From JAOAJC01 sp964481185 (GTDB lineage Archaea > Nanobdellota > Nanobdellia > Pacearchaeales > GW2011-AR1): a stretch of DNA of 30,607 bases. Under the pieces are notes generated by a model. The model was not told where the DNA came from. It searched no databases and worked only from the letters and a program-made list of their open reading frames with translations. Shown one piece after another: positions 7,860 through 14,975 of this stretch; the stretch's first letter is position 1, and the number at the start of each line of letters is the position of its first letter. The stretch is taken from the NCBI GenBank assembly GCA_964481185.1, contig CAYZSY010000006.1, forward strand, positions 1 to 30,607, read 5' to 3'. The translations under genes were made by a program, and so were the position numbers.

Positions 7860-8324
7860 ATGACAACTAGCAAAATTAAGTTTGATTATGTTGGTGTATG
7901 CACGGACTCTCCAAAATCAGCATATTTTGGCATAATTCTATCTCCGCACTCCAGGAAAAATATGAATTTTTTTGAAGGGCACTCTTTTGATGAGCTGGGT
8001 TCTGCAACAATATCTGGAATTCTGACTCGTGGATATGTCACTTTCACAAAAGAATATAAAAGAAAGCACAGGGTAATTAACATTATAGAGGGCAGAGCAT
8101 TTGTTCCACCTCTTAGACAAATTGAATATTATGGAAAAATGGATAAAACATTTAGAGCAGAAACAGGAGAACTGGAAAAACTTAGAAGTATTCAATCATA
8201 CAATGGAAAATACTTTTTTAAATGGCTTCCTAACTTTAGAGGATTATTTGTTCTTCAGTCTGGAGCAAATATAAAGAAAGATTTAGAGGCTGAATTAATA
8301 AGATATGTAGAGATGTTTAGTTAA
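7860..8324 (+). CDS. Protein of unknown function (154 aa)
   Basis: A soluble, basic 154-residue protein with no signal peptide or membrane helix. It is rich in aromatic and glycine residues (DYVGVCTDS, SAYFGIILSPH, NGKYFFKWLPNFRGLFVLQSG) and ends in a helix (KKDLEAELIRYVEMF), suggesting a mostly beta fold closed by a helix. I do not recognise a family or catalytic motif. It is divergent from 7553-7807 and shares its palindromic TATA box, so the two may be co-expressed. It ends 23 bp before the 3' end of dnaG, which converges on it. Confidence 0.6.
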   Translation: MTTSKIKFDYVGVCTDSPKSAYFGIILSPHSRKNMNFFEGHSFDELGSATISGILTRGYVTFTKEYKRKHRVINIIEGRAFVPPLRQIEYYGKMDKTFRAETGELEKLRSIQSYNGKYFFKWLPNFRGLFVLQSGANIKKDLEAELIRYVEMFS

Positions 8325-8347
8325 GATATTTTACTTCTTTTGGCTTC

Positions 8348-9523
8348 TTATAAGCTTATCAGGTTAACTTTCGCGCCTTCAAAACTTGAGAAGTTTGTGG
8401 CTGCAAGATAAGAAACTCCGGCTTCGTCACATGCCTCAATTATTGCCCTTAAAGCAGAGCCGTCAATTATTACTGCAAAGACTTTCTGCTTTGACTCCCT
8501 TACATTTCTTGACACTTCCTTTGAGCTTATTTTTTTGATTATATCCATGTTTGAATCCAAAAGCAGTGCAGATTTTGTGTCCTTTATCTTGTCATATTTC
8601 TTTTTTATCTCAACTTTTATATCTCCTTCAAACACTGGAGAAGGCTTTCCTGTTTCTGCCATCTGTTCTTTTTCTACTTCCTCTTCAGCGCTTGAAATTT
8701 CAACCTTGTTTTTCCTGAAAAATTCGCTCGGAGAAACTCTCTTTCTTAGAGCAATCAAAATCTCTTTTCCCATAAGCTCCTCAACTTCTTTTCCATCTGG
8801 TGCAGATACTATAAATTCTAAATTTGCGTTATTTGCAACATTCCTTGCAATTAATTTTCCACCCCTGTCTCCATCAACAAAAAGGGTTAGTTTCTTCTCC
8901 TTTCCAAGTTTTGCAATTTCCAGAGGAAGTTTTGTTCCATTCATTCCAATTACATTGTTAATTCTGTTTTTCAGCATATTAACAACGTCTGCTCTCCCTT
9001 CAACAACAATTATTTCCTCCCCTGATAAATCTCCTGCAGGGAGCTTCTCATCACCATACTCTTGAATCTTGGCTGCTCTTGCATCTTCTTTAAGAGTTTT
9101 GCTCATTCCTTCAATCTCGCTCCCGCCTTCAAGACCTTCAAGAAGTTTTTTTGCCCTGCTTAGTATAAAATCTCTCTTTCCACCCCTTACATCCTCTATT
9201 TTGGCTATCTCTATTTTTGCTTCAGTAGGGCCTATTCTGTCTATTGTTTCAAGCGCGGCAGCAATAAGGGTTGTTTCGGACTTGTCCAGAGCGCTTGGTA
9301 GTTTTATCTCTCCAACACTCTTTCCGTCAACAACACTCAAATCTACTTCAATTCTGCCTATTTTACCTTCTTTCTGTAGCTCTCTCATTTCCAACTCGCT
9401 TCCTAGTAATCCTTCTGTCTGCCCGAATAGAGCTCCAATTACGTCGGGCTTTTCAAGCGGCCCTTCTGCCTTAAATGAGGCGTAAATCATATACTTTATT
9501 GATACTGGACTTATTTTTGCCAT
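8348..9523 (-). CDS. dnaG: Archaeal DnaG-like primase
   Basis: A 391-residue archaeal DnaG-family protein. The TOPRIM domain (about residues 168-245) contains EIIVVEGRADV with the catalytic Glu at ~175, VIGMNGT, and LFVDGDRGGK with DGD at ~217-219. The N-terminal region (MAKISPVSIKYMIYASF..) and the YGDEKLP segment are typical of archaeal DnaG. The family makes RNA primers in vitro and also associates with the archaeal exosome, so the role may be replication or RNA decay. Residues ~275-300 are a Glu-rich linker before a C-terminal domain. A weak TATA-like site (CAATAAAG) lies ~24 bp upstream. Confidence 0.92.
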   Translation of the reverse strand: MAKISPVSIKYMIYASFKAEGPLEKPDVIGALFGQTEGLLGSELEMRELQKEGKIGRIEVDLSVVDGKSVGEIKLPSALDKSETTLIAAALETIDRIGPTEAKIEIAKIEDVRGGKRDFILSRAKKLLEGLEGGSEIEGMSKTLKEDARAAKIQEYGDEKLPAGDLSGEEIIVVEGRADVVNMLKNRINNVIGMNGTKLPLEIAKLGKEKKLTLFVDGDRGGKLIARNVANNANLEFIVSAPDGKEVEELMGKEILIALRKRVSPSEFFRKNKVEISSAEEEVEKEQMAETGKPSPVFEGDIKVEIKKKYDKIKDTKSALLLDSNMDIIKKISSKEVSRNVRESKQKVFAVIIDGSALRAIIEACDEAGVSYLAATNFSSFEGAKVNLISL

Positions 9524-9792
9524 TTTTCCAATTTACAAAGAGCTTTATTGCCCTTTTCTTCTTGTGCTCGTACTCGCATTTCCGAGCTTAATTCAAAATA
9601 GAAAGAATCTAAACACCTAGTGTGCCCATCGGGGCGTGAATATGAATTGATAATAATCTAATATGCTATCAATTTCTCTCTATCTTGGACACACAAATAA
9701 AATATCCTATATAAAGCTTTGCTAATCAATACATTGTTAAGTTAGCGGTTGGTAGGATACTTGTAAAGTAATTAGTGTAGTTTTTAAGAAAA
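9524..9792. other. Gene-free region with hairpins, possible small RNA
   Basis: 269 bp without a credible ORF. It holds GCTCG..CGAGC (9566-9570/9583-9587), a GCCC-ATCG-GGGC hairpin near 9624-9635, ATTGATA..TATCAAT (9646-9652/9667-9673), and a TATA-like box on both strands around 9709-9721. Minus-strand transcription from there would yield a structured leader or RNA upstream of dnaG. A plus-strand start near 9739 would run into a T-run at 9779-9783. I see no C/D box, RNase P or SRP RNA hallmarks. Confidence 0.3.
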
Positions 9793-10980
9793 TTAAATTA
9801 GGTCTTCCTCAAGTGTTTTCAAAATCTCTGGGGCAAGATAAATCTTATTTCTTTTATATTGAGTGTGCAGTTTTATAATGTTGCATTTCATCAGATAATT
9901 TAATCCCCTTTTTGTTTTTGGATAATCTTCTTTTAATTGCTCTTGAAGAAGAGTTATGAATGAATAGGGTCTCTCAAAAAACTTATCTAGTAATTTAAGT
10001 GAAATAGGCGTAGCTTTAACGTCTATTAAACGTTTCCGATAAGAGTCATATAGTTTTACTAATTTTCTTACTTTGTTTGACGTGTTAGTCGCTACTTCAG
10101 TTACCCCAGTCAAAAAGAACTTAATCCATCGGTTATAGTCTCCTGTTTCTCTAACGTTCATTAAGAGATTAAAATACGTCTCTTTGTATCGCTTAAAGTA
10201 GGGGCTCAAATGTAGGATTGGTTCATTTAAAATTTTTGTTTGAAGCAAATACAGCAAAATTAATGTCCGTCCAACTCTACCGTTTCCGTCTTCATAGGGG
10301 TGTATTGTTTCAAAGTAATAATGGACTAGTCCCGCTTTAATCAATCTCATGTATCCGTCCTCTTTATTTACATAATCGAATAAATATTGCATTAGTCTTT
10401 CTACTTCCTTTTCGGATGGTGGGACGAATCTTGCGTCTAAAACATCATTTCCTTCAACCCAGTTTTGTTGCTTTCTATAATCCCCAATTCTCTTATCCTG
10501 CCCTCTTGTTCCCTCAAGAAGAATTTGATGCAATTTGTTTATCATTTCCTTACTAATTCTCTTTCCCGTCCTTAACTCCATTAAAGCGTAATCTACCGCC
10601 CTAACAAAATTAACCACTTCCTTAACATTCGGATTCATAATTTCTGGCTTTTTGCTACCAGCTTCACTTAAGAACACATCGGTTAAGGAAACTTTTGTTC
10701 CTTCAATTTCTGAGCTATCTACCGCTTCCTTTCTCAAATACGGCTCTACAAACAATTTCAGCGTTCCTATCATTCCAATATTGTTGATTAATCCGTGTAA
10801 TTCTCCTATTGCCCTATTTGCTTCGTTAGAAAGTTCAATCAAAGAAAGGTCGTTACAAAAGTCCTTCATATCAGGCAATTCATTTGGAGAGAAATAATCA
10901 AACTCCATAAACTCTCTTCCGAAAGTAGCACTTCTTCTTACTAATTTTCCAGCCCTAGCATTGAACTTGGGTAAATCCAT
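9793..10980 (-). CDS. Fic-domain protein, class II, self-inhibited
   Basis: A 395-residue Fic protein, probably an AMP-transferase (NMP transfer to a target protein hydroxyl). The catalytic motif HPYEDGNGRVGR is at 227-238 (consensus HPFxDGNGRxxR, with Tyr for Phe), with His227 as general base. The N-terminal inhibitory motif (S/T)xxxE(G/N) is present as Ser89-SEI-Glu93-Gly94, placing it among class II, intramolecularly inhibited Fic proteins. The C-terminal ~80 residues look like a winged helix, as in many DNA-binding Fic proteins. No antitoxin gene is adjacent, which fits self-inhibition. By eye its DNA has more CG dinucleotides than its neighbours, so recent transfer is possible. A TATA box lies 25.5 bp before the ATG. 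Confidence 0.88.
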   Translation of the reverse strand: MDLPKFNARAGKLVRRSATFGREFMEFDYFSPNELPDMKDFCNDLSLIELSNEANRAIGELHGLINNIGMIGTLKLFVEPYLRKEAVDSSEIEGTKVSLTDVFLSEAGSKKPEIMNPNVKEVVNFVRAVDYALMELRTGKRISKEMINKLHQILLEGTRGQDKRIGDYRKQQNWVEGNDVLDARFVPPSEKEVERLMQYLFDYVNKEDGYMRLIKAGLVHYYFETIHPYEDGNGRVGRTLILLYLLQTKILNEPILHLSPYFKRYKETYFNLLMNVRETGDYNRWIKFFLTGVTEVATNTSNKVRKLVKLYDSYRKRLIDVKATPISLKLLDKFFERPYSFITLLQEQLKEDYPKTKRGLNYLMKCNIIKLHTQYKRNKIYLAPEILKTLEEDLI

Positions 10981-11000
10981 AAAAACTCTAATTTTTGTTA

Positions 11001-11010
11001 GTATTTATAC
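11001..11010 (-). promoter_or_regulatory. TATA box of the Fic gene
   Basis: GTATAAATAC on the minus strand is itself a near palindrome and is centred 25.5 bp before the ATG at 10980. It implies a leaderless transcript. Confidence 0.6.
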
Positions 11011-11061
11011 TTTTCGACTTTTACGATAATAAGAACTAATCTATTTATCTATATAACCTAT

Positions 11062-11123
11062 TTCGTTAATAAGAGAAAATATAGTTTACATATATGAGAT
11101 ATAATTTTCTTCTTATTAACGAA
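11062..11123. repeat. Long inverted repeat upstream of the Fic gene
   Basis: TTCGTTAATAAGA (11062-11074) matches TCTTATTAACGAA (11111-11123) perfectly over 13 bp. After a one-base bulge the pairing continues for 6 more bp (GAAAAT with ATTTTC), leaving a 23-base loop. It lies in the 278-bp gap between the thrS 3' end and the Fic promoter. It could be an operator, a terminator for thrS or the remnant of a small mobile element; it lacks a GC-rich stem. Confidence 0.6.
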
Positions 11124-11258
11124 TAAAATATAAAGTGTTAATATGAACAAAAGGTTTAAGAATGGAGAGAAATCTAAAAGCCACCTATTTGTTTTTTCAA
11201 TTCTATAAGTAGTATATAACTGAATTGTTTTATCTTCCAAACCTATTGGAATAATAAT

Positions 11259-13007
11259 CTACTCTCTTCTTAAAATCTTATGCCTTATCTCTTCAACAAA
11301 ACTCTTTAGCTTTACCTTAAATTTTGGTTTTGCATTTCCCCTTTCTCTTACTGCGATTGTCTTGGATTCTTCTTCTTTATCTCCAATTACCACGACATAT
11401 GGTATTTTCTGCATTTCAGCATCCCTGACCTTGTCGCTTACAGTCGTTGACCTGAAGTCAGAGTCTATCCTTAAATTTAGAATCTCTTCCTTAATTTCCT
11501 TAAGAATTTTCTCGCACGATTTTGCATTTCTGTCTGTTAAATTTATTACTCTCACTTGAACAGGAGAGAGCCAGAGGGGAAGGCTGCCCTGCGTTTTCTC
11601 AAGAATATACGCCATTGTTCTCTCCAAGCACCCGACAGAAGACCTGTGAATCACTATAGGCCTCGCAGTTTTGTTGTCTCTGTCAATGTAACTAAGGTCA
11701 AATTTTTCTGGCATGGCAAAATCTATCTGCACAGTTATCAGTGTGTCTTCCTTGCCAAAGATATTTTTGTACTGCATATCAAATTTTGGCCCATAAAAAG
11801 CAGCTTCATTTTCAGCTTCTACATATTTTACTTTTAATTTGTCCAATATTTTTTTCATTGTCTTTTGTGTTTTTTCCCACGCTTTAGGATTATCAACATA
11901 TTTCTCCTTGTTTTTTGGGTCCCACTTCGAGAACCTAAACCACGTATCTTTTATTCCTAAAGTTTTTACAATATAGTTAATTAACTCAAGAACCTTTGAG
12001 AATTCATTTTCCATCTGTTCTGGAAGGCAGATTATGTGTGCATCTGCAAGAGTAAACTGCCTCAATCTTGTCAGCCCCATAAGCTCGCCAGATTTTTCAT
12101 TTCTGAATAAAGGAGATATTTCTGCATATTTTATAGGCAGCTCTTTATAACTTCTTGTTTTTGATTTGTAGATTACAAAATGAAACGGGCAGGTCATCGG
12201 CCTAAGGGCAAATGTCTCTCCATGAACATCCATTGTAAACATAAATTCTTTATAATGCTGCCAATGCCCAGAGATTTTGAATAAATCTGACTTTGCCATT
12301 ATAGGGGTGTTTGTAAATTCATATCCTCTCTTCAATTCTTCATCAACAATAAATCTCTCAATCTCTCTTCTTATTGTTGCTCCTTTTGGAGTCAGCAAGG
12401 GAAGCCCTGGACCGACAACTTCGTTGATGAGATACAAATCAAGTTCTTTTCCTATCTCAACATTGCTCTTTAAGCCATTTGGAGCTTTTTCACTGGACAT
12501 TTTTGTCTTTGATAATTTGTTTAAAATCTGTTCTATATTTTCTTCTTTTTCTTTGCAAATTTTAACAACATCTTTGGGAGTAAGCGCGAGAGATTCAGGA
12601 TGAAACTCTTTTGATAATTCAGATAAAGGATGCCCTTTAACTTTTAGTTCAAATTCCTTGTAATAACCAAATGGCGCTCTCGTTACATTGTAACTTTCTT
12701 TCTTTAAAACTTGCTCTGCCTCAACCAAATATTCCAGAGCAGTCTCAGGGTCAGCCAGATTTGAAGATAAATGCGCATAGGGGTAGAGAACTATGTTTTT
12801 TGCCTTGACTTCACCTGCTGTTTTCTTTACTGCATCGACTAACTGTGCAACTGTCTTGTCATTATCTCCCTTTTCAACAGCAGTTAAAACAACAAGTGGC
12901 TCCTTTACATTTATCTCACCTTTTTCTTTTAATTCCTCTGGAGATTTTATCGCTTTTTTGAGTGGCTTGAATTTTATATAGTCGCAATGCAGTGTGAGTA
13001 TCTTCAT
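11259..13007 (-). CDS. thrS: Threonyl-tRNA synthetase, archaeal type
   Basis: A class II synthetase that charges tRNA-Thr. Residues 1 to ~140 (MKILTLHCDYIKF.., YPYAHLSS, APFGYYK) form the archaeal D-aminoacyl-deacylase-like editing domain that removes mischarged Ser. The catalytic core has motif 1 (REIERFIVDEEL), the Zn/Cys segment RPMTCPFHF, motif 2 (SPLFRNEKSGELMGLTRLRQF) and motif 3 (SSVGCLERTMAYIL), then the anticodon-binding domain. The frame is open 18 codons further upstream, but I start at 13007. The editing domain begins there, and a TATA box is centred 25.5 bp before that ATG. The 582-residue length is slightly short for archaeal ThrRS (~620). Confidence 0.95.
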   Translation of the reverse strand: MKILTLHCDYIKFKPLKKAIKSPEELKEKGEINVKEPLVVLTAVEKGDNDKTVAQLVDAVKKTAGEVKAKNIVLYPYAHLSSNLADPETALEYLVEAEQVLKKESYNVTRAPFGYYKEFELKVKGHPLSELSKEFHPESLALTPKDVVKICKEKEENIEQILNKLSKTKMSSEKAPNGLKSNVEIGKELDLYLINEVVGPGLPLLTPKGATIRREIERFIVDEELKRGYEFTNTPIMAKSDLFKISGHWQHYKEFMFTMDVHGETFALRPMTCPFHFVIYKSKTRSYKELPIKYAEISPLFRNEKSGELMGLTRLRQFTLADAHIICLPEQMENEFSKVLELINYIVKTLGIKDTWFRFSKWDPKNKEKYVDNPKAWEKTQKTMKKILDKLKVKYVEAENEAAFYGPKFDMQYKNIFGKEDTLITVQIDFAMPEKFDLSYIDRDNKTARPIVIHRSSVGCLERTMAYILEKTQGSLPLWLSPVQVRVINLTDRNAKSCEKILKEIKEEILNLRIDSDFRSTTVSDKVRDAEMQKIPYVVVIGDKEEESKTIAVRERGNAKPKFKVKLKSFVEEIRHKILRRE

Positions 13008-13028
13008 GGTGTATGAAAATACCAGCCG

Positions 13029-13036
13029 TTTATAAA
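13029..13036 (-). promoter_or_regulatory. TATA box of thrS
   Basis: TTTATAAA, centred 25.5 bp before the ATG at 13007. It supports the shorter ThrRS start. Confidence 0.6.
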
Positions 13037-13067
13037 GATTTTTTATGCAACAAAAAAACACTACAAA

Positions 13068-13097
13068 ATTGTAATTACTATTAAGTTACAATAATAG
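13068..13097. repeat. Nested inverted repeats between thrS and the lysozyme gene
   Basis: ATTGTAA (13068-13074) pairs with TTACAAT (13086-13092), and the interleaved CTATTA and TAATAG also match as an inverted repeat. They lie just upstream of the lysozyme TATA box in the divergent intergenic region, so they could be an operator for one or both genes. No regulator is known. Confidence 0.35.
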
Positions 13098-13102
13098 CAA
13101 TG

Positions 13103-13110
13103 TTTATATA
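13103..13110 (+). promoter_or_regulatory. TATA box of the lysozyme gene
   Basis: TTTATATA, centred 25.5 bp before the ATG at 13132. Confidence 0.55.
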
Positions 13111-13131
13111 TCTCTATAACAAGATTAAAAA

Positions 13132-13773
13132 ATGAAAAGAACAAAAAAATCAGGTTTTGGAAAAACCCTCATAATCGGAAGTTTGCTCGGCTTGGCAGGG
13201 TTTGGATATTTTAATTACAAGCCAGAAGAAAAAGCAAATATAAATACAAATAATATTGCCAATTTTCAGAAAGTTCAGATAGTACAGCCAATAAGCCAGC
13301 TTGAAAATGCACTAAATCAAGACCAGATTCAAGAGTCAATAGCATCTATATCAAACGAAGGATTAAAACTGATAAAAGAATCTGAGGGTTTCAGAACAAG
13401 GAAATATCTTGATGCTGCAGGAAAACCCACAATAGGATATGGGCATCTCATAAAAGATGGAGAAAATTTGGAAGAAATTGACGAAGCATATGCAGAAAAT
13501 CTGCTTAGAGAAGATGTTTCAACAGCAGAGAATGCAATAAAACGCTATGTAAAAGTTCCAATAAATCAGAATCAATATGATGCTTTAACATCTTTTGTAT
13601 TCAATCTCGGCTCTAAAAATTTTGAAAATAGCAACTTGCGAAAGAAGCTAAATTCCGGAGATTATACCGGAGCATCTGAAGAATTAACAAGATGGGTATA
13701 TGCAGGCGGAAGAAAATTGAAAGGTTTAGAGACTAGAAGAGAAAAAGAAAGGAAATTATTTTTAAGAAACTAG
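13132..13773 (+). CDS. Membrane-anchored phage-type lysozyme (GH24)
   Basis: A 213-residue protein with a lysine-rich N-terminus, one membrane helix at about 11-27 (KTLIIGSLLGLAGFGYF), a ~45-residue linker and a T4-lysozyme-type GH24 domain. The catalytic triad is spaced exactly as in T4 lysozyme (E11, D20, T26): Glu85 in SEGF, Asp94 in YLDAAG and Thr100 in TIGYGH. The GH24 C-terminal segment LKGLETRREKERKLFL is intact. The family cleaves bacterial peptidoglycan (N-acetylmuramoyl bonds). The topology places the enzyme outside the cell, tethered or released. Archaea lack murein, so it should act on bacteria. Acquisition from a bacterium or phage is likely, yet it has an archaeal-style leaderless promoter. 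Its stop codon overlaps that of convergent trpS. Confidence 0.88.
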   Translation: MKRTKKSGFGKTLIIGSLLGLAGFGYFNYKPEEKANINTNNIANFQKVQIVQPISQLENALNQDQIQESIASISNEGLKLIKESEGFRTRKYLDAAGKPTIGYGHLIKDGENLEEIDEAYAENLLREDVSTAENAIKRYVKVPINQNQYDALTSFVFNLGSKNFENSNLRKKLNSGDYTGASEELTRWVYAGGRKLKGLETRREKERKLFLRN

Positions 13774-14888
13774 CACTTATTCTTCAAAACAAAATCGTCA
13801 ATGTGCTTTTCAGCCAATTTTCTTTTTTTCTGATGCTCTTTTAGGAAATTATTTATTTTTTCTATTAAAATCTCCTTTAATTCAGATGTCAGCATTTTTC
13901 CAGACTTATAATCGTCATGAATTTTTTTGAGCTTTTTATCATCTGGCTCAAAGAACGTTTTTAGATATTGATATGAAACATCAATGTCAGGATTTCCCCC
14001 TAGCTTTCTGTGCTCTTCTATTGTATCTTTCCCGCCTGAAAAAGCATATTTCTTTATTTTTGTCTCCACTTCTTTAGGATTATCAGACAGCAAAATCACT
14101 CCTCCCGCAGAAGCAGAAGATGACATCTTTGCACTTCCAGACAAAGAGGGAATAAATTTTGCGTGAAGTGCCGCAGGCTTCTCAAGATTAAAATCTCTGT
14201 GTTCTGCTATATCTCTTGTAAGTCTTATGAAAGGATCCTGGTCTATTGCAACAGGAACAACAGACAGATGTTTTCCTTTGTAAAATTGGGGAAATAATAT
14301 ATGGGCTGCCTGCACTGCTGGATAAAAACTCCAACCAATATTATTTTCCGGCTTTAATCCAAATGCCGCCTTTGCAGTTGAATAAGTCATCCTTTTTGCT
14401 ATTCTTGCAGCATATCTGTAAATGTCAGTATAAACAAAATCCTGAAATATGAATGTCTTTCCTGGCTTAAATCCAAGAGCTATAATATCTATTATATTGT
14501 CTTTTGCATATTCTGTTGCCCTATCAAAAGTTAATTCTTCTTTAACAAAGAATTTCTCATCATCAGAGATTGGAATGAAAACATCACAATCAAATTCGTC
14601 TTGGAGAGACTTGGCAACAAGAAAAGGAACAAGATGTCCTATGTGCATTTTCTCGCTAGGCCCTCTTCCTGTTATTACAGAAACTTTCTTTCCTTTTGAC
14701 TGCGCACTAAGCCATTTATCAAAGTCCCTGTGGGAAAAATAAATGCCCCTTCTCAAAAGCGGATGCAATTTTTCAAGTTTCTTCACCATCTCTTGATTTA
14801 TTTTTGTTGTACCAAACTCTTTTATTAGCTTCTCATAATTTATCTCTCCAGAAACTTTCCATGGGGTAACAACATGCTCTTTTTTCAT
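13770..14888 (-). CDS. trpS: Tryptophanyl-tRNA synthetase
   Basis: A class I synthetase of the archaeal/eukaryotic TrpRS type, 372 residues. The HIGH motif is MHIGH (His82-His85) after GRGPSEK, and the KMSKS motif is KMSSS (254-258). Rossmann-fold segments between them include IPISDDEKF, QDFVYTDIYRYA and AIDQDPFIRLTRD, the tryptophan-pocket region typical of the family. The last residues are basic and helical (EHQKKRKLAEKHIDDF). The stop codon shares the palindrome CTAG (13770-13773) with the convergent lysozyme gene. A TATA box (TTTATAAA, 14910-14917) is centred 25.5 bp before the ATG. Confidence 0.95.
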   Translation of the reverse strand: MKKEHVVTPWKVSGEINYEKLIKEFGTTKINQEMVKKLEKLHPLLRRGIYFSHRDFDKWLSAQSKGKKVSVITGRGPSEKMHIGHLVPFLVAKSLQDEFDCDVFIPISDDEKFFVKEELTFDRATEYAKDNIIDIIALGFKPGKTFIFQDFVYTDIYRYAARIAKRMTYSTAKAAFGLKPENNIGWSFYPAVQAAHILFPQFYKGKHLSVVPVAIDQDPFIRLTRDIAEHRDFNLEKPAALHAKFIPSLSGSAKMSSSASAGGVILLSDNPKEVETKIKKYAFSGGKDTIEEHRKLGGNPDIDVSYQYLKTFFEPDDKKLKKIHDDYKSGKMLTSELKEILIEKINNFLKEHQKKRKLAEKHIDDFVLKNKC

Positions 14889-14909
14889 CTAGAATAAAAC
14901 CCTGAGTTA

Positions 14910-14917
14910 TTTATAAA
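14910..14917 (-). promoter_or_regulatory. TATA box of trpS
   Basis: TTTATAAA, centred 25.5 bp from the trpS ATG at 14888. Confidence 0.6.
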
Positions 14918-14946
14918 CATTGAGGATAAAGAATATCACAACAAGG

Positions 14947-14954
14947 TTTATATA
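14947..14954 (+). promoter_or_regulatory. TATA box of the cyclase-like membrane protein
   Basis: TTTATATA, centred 25.5 bp before the ATG at 14976. It argues for that ATG over the in-frame TTG at 14967. Confidence 0.6.
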
Positions 14955-14975
14955 CAAAAAGAGAGTTTGCTCTAT

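Noticed and set aside
7808..7873. N-terminal extension of the 7553-7807 gene to the ATG at 7861 or TTG at 7873
   Set aside because: It would cover the promoter palindrome and overlap the start codon of the divergent gene; the 7807 start has the standard TATA spacing.
11058..11240. A 60-codon minus-strand ORF between thrS and the Fic gene
   Set aside because: It spans the long inverted repeat, is of low-complexity AT-driven composition, and has no promoter at the expected spacing.
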